Shown here: positions 1-10,808 of the stretch, piece by piece
How the letters are laid out: every line of letters starts with the position of its first letter
How positions within the stretch are numbered: the stretch's first letter is position 1
Origin: Methanobrevibacter wolinii SH
GTDB taxonomy: Archaea; Methanobacteriota; Methanobacteria; Methanobacteriales; Methanobacteriaceae
Length of the DNA: 64,000 nt
Assembly: GCF_000621965.1 (NCBI RefSeq)
Contig: NZ_KK211375.1
Span: forward strand, 114,294-178,293
Direction: 5' to 3'
Translations under genes and position numbers: made by a program
The notes under the pieces: generated by a model
Told to the model about the DNA's origin: nothing
The model's database searches: none
Seen by the model: the letters and a program-made list of their open reading frames with translations, nothing else

Positions 1-486
1 TAAGAAATCTAAATCAGCTCTTGTTGCATCTTCTGCAGAAAATGCTACAAATAATCCATGGTCTTTAGCATATTCAATTGATTTCATACAGGTATTTAAT
101 GCTTGTTCACGTGTAAAATGTAATTTGTGTTCTAAGTGTAAATCTGATGCACCCATAAATGTAATAATTCCATCAACATCTGCATCTAATGCAGCATCAA
201 TATCTTCTTTTTTAGTTCTTGCTAAACATATGATTTGTGCATCTAATCCTTCATTACATATGGATTTTACTGTGTCCTTTTCTCTTTCTGATACTCTTGG
301 AAATCCTGCTTCTATTTGTGGAATTCTAAGTTCATCTAATTTATGGGCAATAGCTAGTTTTTCCTCTTTATTAAAACATACACCAGGGGTTTGTTCTCCA
401 TCCCTTAAGGTTGTATCATAAATTACAATATTCTCTGGAAAATTGTATTTAACTTCTTTATTATAAGGACTTACATAGTATTGCAA
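1..486 (-). CDS. aksA: AksA-type homocitrate synthase, N-terminal 162 codons (cut by window edge)
   Basis: The reverse-strand frame opens with TTG at 486-484 behind a good Shine-Dalgarno (GGAGTGAT) and runs off the left edge, so only the N-terminal part is present. The protein reads MQYYVSPYNKEV..., then the DRE-TIM metallolyase signature YDTTLRDGEQTPGVCF and later FVAFSAEDATR. The family condenses acetyl-CoA with a 2-oxoacid. The VSPYN leader and the TTLRDGEQTPGVCF form resemble methanogen AksA, which makes homocitrate for coenzyme B synthesis. Isopropylmalate synthase (LeuA) or citramalate synthase (CimA) are close relatives and cannot be excluded without the C-terminal half. There is no LeuA-type regulatory domain to inspect because the gene is truncated. 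Confidence 0.8.
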   Translation of the reverse strand, partial: MQYYVSPYNKEVKYNFPENIVIYDTTLRDGEQTPGVCFNKEEKLAIAHKLDELRIPQIEAGFPRVSEREKDTVKSICNEGLDAQIICLARTKKEDIDAALDADVDGIITFMGASDLHLEHKLHFTREQALNTCMKSIEYAKDHGLFVAFSAEDATRADLDFL

Positions 487-827
487 AATATCACTCCTTC
501 TTGAATTTATAAGTAATTATTGATTATATTAATTTTTTAGATATATTATAAAATTTATTTTTTTAAAAATTTTATAGTCAGCCAAAAACATATTTTAACT
601 TTAAAAGTCTCTAAAAACAGTATTTTTTAAATTTTTATTATTTTTTAAAGCATAATTATAAGTATTTTGTCTGAGTATTATATTAATTTTATAATATTAT
701 ATACTTAATTTTTTTATAATATATAATTCTTACATTTATCAATTTAAATATTTTAATATTTTATTAAATCTTTTAAAAAATATTTTATATTAAATTTTTA
801 TTTTTTTAAAATTTAATTATAATTAAT
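487..827. other. Intergenic, aksA/cyaB-like
   Basis: 341 bases of AT-rich sequence between two reverse-strand genes. It must hold the aksA promoter; no unambiguous TATA box stands out among many A/T runs. I see no ORF, strong hairpin or repeat. Confidence 0.5.
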
Positions 828-1379
828 TTAATCTTTTGTATTTTTATTTTCTAATAGTTCAAGGTAAGATGTTCTTTCAAATCCATCATTTATTCCTAAT
901 TTATTAAATAAGTCAAATAATCCATTTTGAGCATCATTGTAATCTGTTCCATCTTTAACTAATATTTCTATTTCCATATATGGACCTAATCCTTTTACAT
1001 GATCTAGGCTTAATTCATAATTTTTATATTTGAAAATTTCTCTATCTTTAATAACTTCTCTTGCTTCAATAAAACCTAAATGTTTAAATATTCTTCTACA
1101 TTTGTCTTTATCTTCAATTTCCATTTCTATTTCTTCTCTAGTCTTACTTTTTTTATCTATTTTAGGTCCTTTATATGTTATAAAAAGATTATGTTCTGTG
1201 TCTGTAGATGTTTCTCTTATTCTTAATGCTTCATCAGTTTTTGCAAAATCAACAGTTGGACTATTAAAGTACAAATCCTCTTGATGTTCAATTTTAGTTA
1301 ATTTAGCACCTAGATTTTTTATTTTATCTCTAGTTTCATTAAAATCATCTATTTTAGCTTTAGCTTCAACTTCAATCAT
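828..1379 (-). CDS. CYTH-domain protein (class IV adenylate cyclase / triphosphatase family)
   Basis: 183 aa starting at ATG 1379 behind GGGAGAT. The N-terminus MIEVEAKAKI carries the ExExK motif that defines CYTH triphosphate tunnel enzymes. Further charged tunnel positions follow: ALRIRE, ITYKGPK, REEIEMEIED, ELSLDHVKGLGPYMEIEI. The length fits CyaB-like archaeal members. Known activities include class IV adenylate cyclase, thiamine triphosphatase and inorganic triphosphatase; sequence alone does not decide, and cAMP signalling is not established in these methanogens, so a triphosphatase role is as likely. It stands alone between aksA and tbp. Confidence 0.8.
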   Translation of the reverse strand: MIEVEAKAKIDDFNETRDKIKNLGAKLTKIEHQEDLYFNSPTVDFAKTDEALRIRETSTDTEHNLFITYKGPKIDKKSKTREEIEMEIEDKDKCRRIFKHLGFIEAREVIKDREIFKYKNYELSLDHVKGLGPYMEIEILVKDGTDYNDAQNGLFDLFNKLGINDGFERTSYLELLENKNTKD

Positions 1380-1470
1380 TTTTTATCTCCCTTAATATAA
1401 AATTTTATTTTTTATAAACTTTATTTTTATTTATATATTATTTATAAAATAAATCTTATTTTTAAATACA

Positions 1471-1478
1471 TTTATATA
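1471..1478 (+). promoter_or_regulatory. Candidate TATA box for tbp
   Basis: TTTATATA lies in the divergent gap between the CYTH gene and tbp, about 115 nt before the tbp ATG. Archaeal TATA boxes sit about 25 nt before the transcript start, so this would give a leader of about 90 nt. Other A/T runs nearer the gene could serve instead. Confidence 0.35.
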
Positions 1479-1593
1479 CTATTTAAATATAAAATTAATT
1501 ATAGTAAAAATTTTAATATTTTAATTAATTATTCTTATTAAATTTAAAATGTTTACTTACTCATTTTAATAAATTATTATTTGGAGGTTTAAA

Positions 1594-2139
<546 letters not shown>

Positions 2140-2152
2140 TTTGGTGATATGT

Positions 2153-3628
2153 TTGATTGAACTTGTAGTATTTGACTTAGATAATGTTATTATGGATGGA
2201 GAAGCAATAGATGAAATTGGGAAAATTGCAAATGTAAAAGATCAAATTGCTGAAATTACTGAAAAAGCAATGCAAGGCGAAGTAGATTTTGAAACATCTA
2301 TAAAAGAAAGAGCTAAACTTCTTGAAGGAGTTTCTGTAGATGAAATTAAAGAGTTAAGGGATCAAATTCCTTTAATGGAAGGTGCTGAAGAAACCATTAA
2401 AGATTTAAAAGATAATGGTTACAAAGTTATTATTATTAGTGGTAGCTTTGATATTATTGCAGACCCATTAAAAGATAAATTAGGTGTTGATGACATCTTT
2501 GTAAATTCATTAACTGAAGAAGATGGAAAATTAACTGGTGAAGTTACTGGTGATTTAGTAAGCAATTCTAAATTAGATGTTTTAAATGATTATCTTGAAG
2601 ATAAAAATATTGAATTAAAAGATTGTGTTGCTATTGGTGATGGAGCTAATGATATTTCTATTTTAAAAGCAGCAGGATTAGGTATTGCATTTAATGCAAA
2701 ACCAGCTGTTAAAGAAATTGCTGATGTTGTTGTTGAAGGTAAAGATTTATCTGCAGTATTACCTATAATTAAAGATAATTCTGAAGAAGAATTTGTTCTT
2801 GCTGACACTCTTGAAGGTGTTAAACAACAAAAAATAGATAAAGAAGAAGAAATTTCTGCAATAGTTGAAGAAAGGGAACATTTCAACAGAGTTGCTAAAG
2901 AACAACGTAAAATTCGTGATGAATTAAATGCTGAATTAAAAGTCAACTTAAATAAAGCTATTGAGTACAGGGATGAACGTAATAAAATCAACAAAGAAGT
3001 TGAGGATGAGAAAAAATTACGTAATAATGCTAATAAAGAGCTTAGAAATTTAGAATGGTCATCTGGTAAAAAAGATAAAGTTAAAATCGAAAATGAAATT
3101 AAAAAAATCGATAAAATTATCGAAACCAGAGTTCTCGATATTAAAAAAGAAAATCAGCTTGTTAAAAATGCTAATGATCTCCGTAAACAATTAATGGATA
3201 TTCATGAAGATGATAAAGTAAAAGAACAAGCTAAAGAACTTAAAAAACAATCAGAAGAACACCATAAAAATGTTATTGAACTTTCTGAAAAAGCTCAAGA
3301 AGCACATGAACAAATGTTACACTACTTCAAAAAAACTGATGAAATCAGAGCTGCTGCTGATGAAGCACATCAATCTTTCATCAATGCAAGAAAATCTGCA
3401 TCAGCTAAACATGAAGAGTTTAAAAAAGTATTAAGCCAAATTCATGTAATTAATAAAAGACTCGGTACTTCTAGACCAAAAAGGAAAAACTCCAATAAAA
3501 AACAAATGGCTCCAAAAAGGAATTCTGAAGAAAAAGAGAAAGCTGAAAACATATTTGATAAATTTAAACATGGTAAAAAGTTATCTACTGAAGAACTTTT
3601 ACTCTTACAAAAATATGATATAAGCTAA
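2153..3628 (+). CDS. serB: SerB-type HAD phosphatase fused to a long coiled-coil domain
   Basis: 491 aa. I choose TTG 2153 because GGTGAT (2143-2148) lies 4 nt upstream and the protein then begins MIELVVFDLDN; an in-frame TTG at 2141 would overlap the Shine-Dalgarno. Residues about 1-210 are a HAD phosphatase: DxDxV nucleophile motif (VFDLDNVIMDG), motif II IIISGSFD, motif III Lys and motif IV IGDGANDISILKAAG, all typical of phosphoserine phosphatase. Residues about 225-450 are almost wholly charged heptad-like helix (repeated K/E/R), resembling the archaeal coiled-coil family COG1340, and the end is basic (SRPKRKNSNKK). Bacterial SerB lacks this tail, so the role could go beyond serine synthesis. 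A terminator-like hairpin overlaps the stop codon. Confidence 0.8.
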   Translation: MIELVVFDLDNVIMDGEAIDEIGKIANVKDQIAEITEKAMQGEVDFETSIKERAKLLEGVSVDEIKELRDQIPLMEGAEETIKDLKDNGYKVIIISGSFDIIADPLKDKLGVDDIFVNSLTEEDGKLTGEVTGDLVSNSKLDVLNDYLEDKNIELKDCVAIGDGANDISILKAAGLGIAFNAKPAVKEIADVVVEGKDLSAVLPIIKDNSEEEFVLADTLEGVKQQKIDKEEEISAIVEEREHFNRVAKEQRKIRDELNAELKVNLNKAIEYRDERNKINKEVEDEKKLRNNANKELRNLEWSSGKKDKVKIENEIKKIDKIIETRVLDIKKENQLVKNANDLRKQLMDIHEDDKVKEQAKELKKQSEEHHKNVIELSEKAQEAHEQMLHYFKKTDEIRAAADEAHQSFINARKSASAKHEEFKKVLSQIHVINKRLGTSRPKRKNSNKKQMAPKRNSEEKEKAENIFDKFKHGKKLSTEELLLLQKYDIS

Positions 3629-3650
3629 TTTCAGCTTTTATCTTTTTTTT
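3622..3650 (+). terminator. Hairpin with T-run after serB
   Basis: AAGCT (3622-3626) pairs with AGCTT (3633-3637) across a 6-nt loop, followed by a T-rich run ending in eight Ts. The left arm overlaps the serB stop codon. Confidence 0.55.
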
Positions 3651-4246
3651 AATTTATTTTTAGTATAATATTTTTTTAATTTACTTATTTTGATTGATTT
3701 ATTATTTTTATCTTTTCTTATTCTATAATTGACTTTTTATTTAATTTAGTTGTGTTTAAGATATTTTTTTTAAATTATTAAGTGTTTTTTTTATTTAATT
3801 TAGAATTTTGATAGTTAATTTTTTTAAATATTAATTTTAATTTAAAAAATTTATAAAATTTAAGTTTTTAAATCTTTTAAATTTAAAATAAAACTTAGTT
3901 TCAACTTAAAATAAGTGTATTTAAAATTTTAAATTTTTAAATATAATATATTTTTATTAGAGTTAAAATTTAAGAAGAAACTTTGATAAAAATCTGATTT
4001 TTAATTTTAACTAATATTTATTTATTCTAGAAAAATGAAAAAATTTATATAATTTCAATTATTATTAAGAATAATTAATGAGTAAATTTTGAGAGATTAT
4101 TGTGATGTTTCTTTCTAAATTTAATATATTTTATAATTATGGTTTATAATATGTTTATTAAACATAATTAACTTTATATTTACTTTTATTTTAATTTTAA
4201 TTATAAATTTTGTTTTAAATTTATATTATGTAGATAATGTGATAAA
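3629..4246 (+). other. Intergenic, serB/topA
   Basis: 618 bases of extremely AT-rich DNA with no credible ORF. The only distinct structure is the dyad TATGTTT-ATT-AAACATA at 4150-4166, about 80 nt before topA, which could be an operator. Confidence 0.45.
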
Positions 4247-6433
4247 ATGAACGAATTGATAATATGTGAGAAGCCAAAAGCAGCTGAAAAAATAGCAAAT
4301 GCTATATCTCCTAATGCCAAAAAACATAAATATAATAAAAAAGCTAATTATTGGGAAATTGATGATGGAGACAAACATATTACTGTTGTATCTGCTGTTG
4401 GTCATTTATATTCATTAACTCCTAAAAATTCAAGAGATAATTTGTATTTTGATTTGGAATGGGCTCCTTTATATGAAATAGATAAAACTAAAAAGTATAC
4501 TAGAGATTATGTAAATCTTATTAAGAAATTTTCTAAAAATGTTGATAATTATATACATGCATGCGATTTTGATATTGAAGGTACTTTAATTGGATATAAT
4601 GCATTAAAATATGCTTGTGGTAAAAATGATTTAAAAAATGTTTCACGTATGAAATTTTCAACATTAACTAAAACAGATATTTTAGATGCATATAATAATA
4701 GAATAGATCTAGATGTTCCACAAGCTGAAAGTGGTATTGCAAGGCATATTCTCGATTTTTATTTTGGTGTAAATATATCTAAAACATTAATGCAATCAGT
4801 TAGGAAATCTAAACATAGGTATTTGAAATTATCTGCAGGACGTGTTCAAACTCCCACATTATCTATTTTAGTAGACAGGGAGAAACAAATTAAAAAATTT
4901 GTACCAAAACCATATTGGTTAATTAAAGCAGTTATTAATGATGAAATTGTTGCAGACCATGTTGAGGGTAAAATTTTTGATAAAGAAAGAGCAGAAAATA
5001 TTTACAAAAATTGTAAAGGTTCTGATGCTACAGTTAAAAGTGTTAAAATTAATAAAACAATTAGAAAACCACCGGTACCTTTTAATTTAGGTGGATTACA
5101 ATCTGCAGCATATTCTGCATTTGGATTTTCACCTAAAAAAACACAAACTATTGCTCAAAATTTATATACTGGAGGATATACCTCATATCCACGTACTTCC
5201 TCACAGAAATTACCTAAATCATTAAATTATAAAAATATTTTAATTCATCTTTCTGCTAATCCAGAATTTAAAAAACATATTATAGATTTACCTAAAGAAT
5301 TAAAACCAAGGGAAGGTAAGAAAAAAGATGCTGCTCACCCAGCTATACATCCAACTGGTGTACTTCCAGAAAAATTAGATAAAGATGAAAAGAAAGTTTA
5401 TGAACTTATTGTTTATAGGTTTATAAGTGTTTTCTGTGATGATTCAGAGCTTGAAACAATGAAAGTTAATCTTAATGTTGCAAAAGAAGAATTTGAATTT
5501 AAAAGAAAACGCGTGTCTAAAATGGGTTGGTTAGCTCATTATCCATTTAAAAAAATTGAAGCAGATAGTTTTCCAGACCTTAAAAAAGGAGATCTTGTCA
5601 GAATTAAAGATATTACTTCTGAAGAAAAAGAAACTAAACCTCCTGCAAGATATAATGAAGCTTCTCTTATTAAAGAATTAGAAAAAAGAGAACTTGGAAC
5701 TAAAGCTACTAGAGCAGATATTATTGCAAAACTTTATGATAGGAAATATATATCTGGTAAAAAAATTGAGGTTAATCAATTAGGGGAAAACATGATTGAT
5801 ACACTTCAAGAATATTGTAAAGATATTACTAGTGAAGAATTAACCCGTAATTTTGAAAAAGATCTTGAAAAGATTCAAGAAAATAAAATAACTAAAGAAG
5901 AAGTTGTAGATAATGCTCATAAAGAAGTAGTTGAAATTGTTAAAGATATTCATAAGAATGAAGATGAAATTGGTTCTAAACTTTATTCTGCTTATATGAA
6001 AAGTCAAATTGTAGGTAAATGTGCATGTGGTGGAGATTTAATTAAAAGATATTCTCCTAAAACTAAAGCTCACTTTGTAGGGTGTTCTAACTATCCTGAT
6101 TGTAAGGTTATATATAATCTACCTAAAGGGGCTAATTTCCTTAAACAAAAATGTCCTAAATGTGGACTTCCTATAATCTCATTTGGAAAACCACGTCAAC
6201 ATGCTTGTCTTGATCCTAATTGTGGTAAAGAAAATGTTAAAAAACCAAAACCATTAGAAATTGTTGGAACTTGTCCGGAATGTGGTAAAGATTTAGTAAA
6301 AAGAAATGGAAGATATGGTGAGTTTATTGGTTGTAGAGGATTTCCTAAATGTAGATTTACTTGCTCTGTTGATGATTTAGAAAAAATTTTAAATAAATCT
6401 TCAGATTCTACTACTGATAAGGCAAAAAATTAA
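4247..6433 (+). CDS. topA: DNA topoisomerase I (type IA) with C-terminal zinc ribbons
   Basis: 728 aa. The N-terminal TOPRIM domain begins [17 protein letters not shown] and carries the acidic [12 protein letters not shown] motif. The active-site tyrosine is Tyr314 in [13 protein letters not shown]. From about residue 583 there are Cys clusters (CACGGDL, CSNYPDC, CPKCGLP, CPECGKD, CRGFPKC) that form the zinc ribbons usual in archaeal topoisomerase I. The enzyme relaxes negative supercoils through a 5'-phosphotyrosyl single-strand break. It has its own promoter region and no close operon partner. There is no reverse-gyrase helicase domain, which fits a mesophile. Confidence 0.95.
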   Translation: MNELIICEKPKAAEKIANAISPNAKKHKYNKKANYWEIDDGDKHITVVSAVGHLYSLTPKNSRDNLYFDLEWAPLYEIDKTKKYTRDYVNLIKKFSKNVDNYIHACDFDIEGTLIGYNALKYACGKNDLKNVSRMKFSTLTKTDILDAYNNRIDLDVPQAESGIARHILDFYFGVNISKTLMQSVRKSKHRYLKLSAGRVQTPTLSILVDREKQIKKFVPKPYWLIKAVINDEIVADHVEGKIFDKERAENIYKNCKGSDATVKSVKINKTIRKPPVPFNLGGLQSAAYSAFGFSPKKTQTIAQNLYTGGYTSYPRTSSQKLPKSLNYKNILIHLSANPEFKKHIIDLPKELKPREGKKKDAAHPAIHPTGVLPEKLDKDEKKVYELIVYRFISVFCDDSELETMKVNLNVAKEEFEFKRKRVSKMGWLAHYPFKKIEADSFPDLKKGDLVRIKDITSEEKETKPPARYNEASLIKELEKRELGTKATRADIIAKLYDRKYISGKKIEVNQLGENMIDTLQEYCKDITSEELTRNFEKDLEKIQENKITKEEVVDNAHKEVVEIVKDIHKNEDEIGSKLYSAYMKSQIVGKCACGGDLIKRYSPKTKAHFVGCSNYPDCKVIYNLPKGANFLKQKCPKCGLPIISFGKPRQHACLDPNCGKENVKKPKPLEIVGTCPECGKDLVKRNGRYGEFIGCRGFPKCRFTCSVDDLEKILNKSSDSTTDKAKN

Positions 6434-6601
6434 ATTAATTTTTTATTTTTTTTAGTGTTATTTTTTTATTTCTTATTTTTTCTTTATTTTGAGTTTTAAG
6501 CTTTTTATTTTTAATAATTAAAATTTATATATTTCTTTAAATATATATTAAAAATAAATATTGTTGAAAATTATATTTTAAAAATATTTTGAGGGTTGAA
6601 T

Positions 6602-7204
6602 ATGGTAAAATGTCCTAATTGTGGTAAAGAAATTACTAATGGAAAATTTTGTAGTAACTGTGGAACTCCAATTCCTGAAATAAATATTGACTTAGTGGAT
6701 GAAAATAATTCTAATTCTGGATTCTGTGGTAATTGTGGTGCTAAACTTAAACCTAATGCAAAATTTTGTCCAGCTTGTGGTTCTCCAATAGTTGGAGCTT
6801 CTTATCATAATTCTAATTTATCAACAGTTAATTCAAATATCCAACCAAAAAATACTGTAAATAGTAATTTAAATTATAATTTGAATGATGGTCCTAACAC
6901 TAATTCTAATTTTAATAGTAATATTAATACTAACTCTAATTCTAATAATAATTTTAATTCTAATTTTAATAATAATTCTAATGGTTCTAATAAAAGTTTA
7001 GCTCTTGCATTATTATTATCATTTTTTATTCCAGGTTTAGGTCATTTATATTTAAGAAATATTAAATTCGGAATTTTTATTTTTATTATATGTGCATTAT
7101 CTTCACTTACAATATTGTTCCCACTTGGTGCTTTTATTTGCATTGCTTGTTATCTTTATAATTTATATAGTGTTTATAAGTATTATAATGAGAATTTCGC
7201 ATAA
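6602..7204 (+). CDS. Double zinc-ribbon protein with C-terminal TM2 membrane domain
   Basis: 200 aa. ATG 6602 follows GAGGG with 6-nt spacing; the in-frame TTG at 6596 would abut that site. Two zinc ribbons (CPNCGKEI...CSNCG and CGNCGAKL...CPACG) occupy residues 1-70. Residues about 75-135 are a low-complexity Asn/Ser linker with repeated N-S-N units. The last 65 residues contain a TM2-type module: hydrophobic helix, PGLGHLYLRN turn, second helix and a Tyr-rich end. Such proteins are common in gut Methanobacteriales, with no proven function. The ribbon should face the cytoplasm. Confidence 0.8.
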   Translation: MVKCPNCGKEITNGKFCSNCGTPIPEINIDLVDENNSNSGFCGNCGAKLKPNAKFCPACGSPIVGASYHNSNLSTVNSNIQPKNTVNSNLNYNLNDGPNTNSNFNSNINTNSNSNNNFNSNFNNNSNGSNKSLALALLLSFFIPGLGHLYLRNIKFGIFIFIICALSSLTILFPLGAFICIACYLYNLYSVYKYYNENFA

Positions 7205-7696
7205 TCTTACTTATAATCCTTGTCTATTAATTTTTAATTTTATATTTTTTAATAAATTCTAGTTTTTTTAAAAAAATTGAGTTTGTTGAATTCCTATTTT
7301 TTATAAAAATTTAAACAATAATTAATGCTTTAAAATCAATTTTAAGAAAATTTATTCAAAAGTTTTTGAGGATTTCAACAAAACTAAAAAATTTTTATTT
7401 ATTCTAAATTATTTTAATATAGCATTTTAAAAACTTCTTTTTTTATTTACTAAGAATAATACAAATATTTAAAAACTTTAAAAAAAATATTATTAATGAA
7501 TAGTATTTAAATTTCATTTGATATTCTTACTATATTAATTAAATTATTGTTTAGTAAATTAATTTTTTTATTAGAGTTTATAAGTTTATTCTTAAATTTA
7601 AGATATTGATATGAATTTAAATCCTATTTGTGTTTTAAATTATGTATACATCATTTTTAACAATGATTTTTAAAATAAAATTAATCAGAGGATTTT
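7205..7696. other. Intergenic, TM2 gene/aglB
   Basis: 492 bases without a gene. It holds one copy of the dispersed element (7281-7383) and otherwise A/T tracts, including the aglB promoter, which I cannot place with confidence. Confidence 0.5.
7281..7383 (-). repeat. Dispersed intergenic element, copy A (MITE-like)
   Basis: About 103 bp, reverse orientation relative to the copy at 45144. The ends are near-perfect inverted repeats: GTTTGTTGAATTCC on the left and GGATTTCAACAAAAC on the right. The inner part shares the block read in reverse as CTTAAAATTGATTTT followed by an ATTAAT stretch and TTTATAAAAAATAG. Confidence 0.7.
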
Positions 7697-10456
7697 ATGA
7701 ATAATAAAACAAAGACTATAATCAAGTCTGTAGTAATCATTTTAATACTCCTTGCTGTAGTATTTGCTTTAAGAGCACCAGCAGCGGATTTAAATGGTAT
7801 ACCTTCCGATATGAAAGGGGAGTATGTTGATTCTTCTGGTCTTCCTTATTTTAGTGAGATGGATTCATATTATAACTTAAGGATGACTGAAGATTATATT
7901 GATCATGGTTACTATGGAGATACTATGGTGAATAATAGTCAATGGGATAATCATAGGTATTCTCCAAATGGTATGAATACTACATATACTCCAGGTATTG
8001 GTGTTACTACTTCTATATTATATGATTTATTCAATATCTTTGGTCATCATGATGTAAAAGAAGTAGCATTTTGGGCTGGAGCAATTATTGCATGTTTGGC
8101 TGTTATTCCTGCATATATATTTGTGAGAAGAATTACTAATGATTATGGAGCAATTGCTGCATCATTAATTATAGCTTTATCTCCGAATTACTTTTCACAT
8201 ACATTCCCAGGATTTTTCGATACAGATATGTTTATTTTCATATTCCCACTATTTATTATTCTGTTCTTTGTAGAGTGTATTAAGACAGATAATAATAGAT
8301 TAAAAGTATTATATGCTATTCTTTCAGTAGTATGTATTGCATTATTTGCTAAATGTTGGGATGGATATGTATTCTACCTTGGTATGTTAGCTATATTTGT
8401 AGTTGTTTATTTAATTGCTACTCTTTATTTCTCATTACGTGATTCTAATGATAAACTTAGTCTATCAACTAGAATTAAAGGATTCTTCCATCAAAAAGAA
8501 GTATTATCTGTTATTGGTCTTGTAGTATTACTTTTTGTAGCATTATTAATTGTTGATGGTGCTGGAGTTCTTGGAATATTTAATAATATTATGGGGGGAT
8601 TTGCACTTCAAGCTACTGGATCTGCTAGTGGATTCCCTAATGTAATGGTATCTGTTGCAGAACTTCAAGTTCCTGCATTAACTTCTGGCGGAATTGCTGG
8701 AGCATTCTTAGCAAATACTAGTGCTGTTATAAATGGTATTGGTGGAATTATATGTTTCTTTGCAGCATTAATTGTACTTTATACTTATATTTCTAGATTT
8801 GCAAATCTAAGAAAAACTGATGTTAAAAGAACCTCTTCTGGTAAATTACCTAAATCTTTAAGAGAATCAACATCTATTAAATCTGAGAAAAAAAGATTAT
8901 CTTTCTCACTTAATGATATTGCTAACTTTGGTTCAAATGATGAAATTATTAAATCTAAAAAAGAGACTTTACTATATTTAACCTTATTTATTGTATGGGT
9001 AATCTCTGCATGTGCTGCTGTAACTCAAGGTACTAGGTTTATTACTTTATTAATTTTACCATTTGGTTTACTTACTGGTATATTTGTTGGTTATTCTGCA
9101 GATTATATTAAATCTAAAAGAATTGATGATAAAAAACTTGTTGCAACTATTATTATTGCAGCAATATTTGCAGGTTATCCAATTGCAGCACAAGTTAATA
9201 GGCCAGCAGGTATTGTATTTATTGTCATTGTTGCAATTATTGCTTCAATATTATATGATACTAAAAAACCACTTGTCTATAAAGATATTCCATATAAAAA
9301 ATATCTTGCAATATTCTGTATATTCTTAGCAATAGTATCACCAACAGTAGCTTGTGCTTACCAAACATCTAATTCAGTTGTTCCTGGTACTAGTGATGCT
9401 ATGTGGAATGCTATGGATTGGGTTAAATCAAATGAACCAAATAATACTGTAATTGCATCTTGGTGGGATTTCGGTTATTTATTTGAAATTGCTTCTGACA
9501 GACAAGTAATGTTTGATGGAGGTATGCAAGGTACAGAAGGTAGGGCTTACTGGATGGGAGAAGCGATGACGACAGATAACTTAGATTTATCTGCAGGTAT
9601 TTTTAGAATGCTTGGAACATCTGGTTATGATCCAACTAATCAAATATTAAGTAAGTATACTCATAATAATAACGGTACTTCTGTTGAAATACTTAATAAA
9701 ATATTACCACAAAGTAAATCTGATGCTAAAAACACATTGACTGGTCAATATCATGTATCTTCTACTGATGCAGATAAAATATTATCTTACACTCACCCAG
9801 ATAATCCAAAACCAGTAATATTTGTTGCAAGTTCAGATATGCTACAAAAAGCAGGTTGGTGGACATACTTCGGTAATTGGAAATTTGATAATAGTACTCC
9901 AGACAGTTATACTTATTATCCATCTACTAATGAAACTAAAATTATGCCAGGACAAACTGGTGAAGTTTCAGTACTTAATGATAATGGATTAAATGTTACT
10001 GCTGTTATTTCAAGAGGTAATGGAAATAATACTACTACTGGACATATTGAAACTAAATTTACTAATAACAATACTACTGCAAATATTAATGGTTCAAATT
10101 ACAACCCATTAATGGCTAGTAAATTATTTGTTGTTGAAGATAATTATCTTGTTAAAAACGAATCTATTAAAGGATGTGAGGATGGTAACTATACATTATA
10201 CATACTCGGATATAATAACACTTATTCTGCAGTTGTATTTAATAATGAGTTAACTAACTCTATGTTTACTAGATTATACTTATTTGGAGGTAATGGACAA
10301 GATATATTTACTCAAGTTCATATGGAAAATGGAGTATCTTTATGGAGAGTAAACTTCAATAATACTGTTGCAGGTGGGGGTAGTGGTTCAAACACTTCTG
10401 CTACAAATTTAACAACAGGTGGATCTAGTTCAGAATCAAATATGTCAAGAAGTTAA
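7697..10456 (+). CDS. aglB: Oligosaccharyltransferase STT3/AglB
   Basis: 919 aa, ATG after AGAGGAT. An N-terminal signal-anchor helix (residues about 8-26) is followed by the first extracytoplasmic loop with the acidic motif SEMDSYYNLRM, then roughly a dozen membrane helices to about residue 560. The soluble C-terminal domain opens with WWDFG at residues 589-593, the family's catalytic sequon-binding motif. The enzyme moves a lipid-linked glycan onto Asn in N-x-S/T sequons on the outside of the membrane. The protein has many potential sequons itself in its Asn/Thr-rich last 250 residues, ending in a Ser/Gly tail. No other agl genes adjoin it. A strong terminator follows. Confidence 0.93.
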   Translation: MNNKTKTIIKSVVIILILLAVVFALRAPAADLNGIPSDMKGEYVDSSGLPYFSEMDSYYNLRMTEDYIDHGYYGDTMVNNSQWDNHRYSPNGMNTTYTPGIGVTTSILYDLFNIFGHHDVKEVAFWAGAIIACLAVIPAYIFVRRITNDYGAIAASLIIALSPNYFSHTFPGFFDTDMFIFIFPLFIILFFVECIKTDNNRLKVLYAILSVVCIALFAKCWDGYVFYLGMLAIFVVVYLIATLYFSLRDSNDKLSLSTRIKGFFHQKEVLSVIGLVVLLFVALLIVDGAGVLGIFNNIMGGFALQATGSASGFPNVMVSVAELQVPALTSGGIAGAFLANTSAVINGIGGIICFFAALIVLYTYISRFANLRKTDVKRTSSGKLPKSLRESTSIKSEKKRLSFSLNDIANFGSNDEIIKSKKETLLYLTLFIVWVISACAAVTQGTRFITLLILPFGLLTGIFVGYSADYIKSKRIDDKKLVATIIIAAIFAGYPIAAQVNRPAGIVFIVIVAIIASILYDTKKPLVYKDIPYKKYLAIFCIFLAIVSPTVACAYQTSNSVVPGTSDAMWNAMDWVKSNEPNNTVIASWWDFGYLFEIASDRQVMFDGGMQGTEGRAYWMGEAMTTDNLDLSAGIFRMLGTSGYDPTNQILSKYTHNNNGTSVEILNKILPQSKSDAKNTLTGQYHVSSTDADKILSYTHPDNPKPVIFVASSDMLQKAGWWTYFGNWKFDNSTPDSYTYYPSTNETKIMPGQTGEVSVLNDNGLNVTAVISRGNGNNTTTGHIETKFTNNNTTANINGSNYNPLMASKLFVVEDNYLVKNESIKGCEDGNYTLYILGYNNTYSAVVFNNELTNSMFTRLYLFGGNGQDIFTQVHMENGVSLWRVNFNNTVAGGGSGSNTSATNLTTGGSSSESNMSRS

Positions 10457-10476
10457 GATTAATTCTTAACTTTTTT
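10450..10476 (+). terminator. Hairpin terminator after aglB
   Basis: A perfect 9-bp stem AAGTTAAGA (10450-10458) / TCTTAACTT (10464-10472), loop TTAAT, followed by a T-run. The stem overlaps the stop codon. Confidence 0.75.
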
Positions 10477-10808
10477 ATTTTATTTTTTAGCTATTTTTTT
10501 ATTTTTTCTTGGGTTTTTTGTTTTAATGCTTTTTTGTGTTTTCTATTTTGGTTTTTTTAGAAAATAATTATTAAAATTTTTATTACTTAAAAATAGGATT
10601 TTTTTCTAGAAAATAATTTTTTGATATTAAAAAATTTAAAAATTATAGTTTAATATATAAGTTTTATATATTTCGAAATAGAAAATATTATTATTATATT
10701 TATTATAGTAAATTATTTTTTTTAAGATTTAATCTATTAAATTATTAAAAAAATCTAATTTATTTATTATTTTACAAAAATTACAATTATTATTTTTACG
10801 GTGTAGTT
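10457..10808 (+). other. Intergenic, aglB/drg
   Basis: 352 bases. After the terminator there is only A/T-rich sequence with a loose direct repeat around TAGAAAATAATT (near 10559 and 10607). No ORF is visible. Confidence 0.45.

Noticed and set aside
125..421. 98-codon plus-strand frame in the first 500 bases
   Set aside because: It is antisense to the AksA-type frame, which has a full DRE-TIM motif and ribosome site.
4070..4160. Short ORF after GTGAT before topA
   Set aside because: It is only about 14 codons and shows no conservation signal that I can judge.
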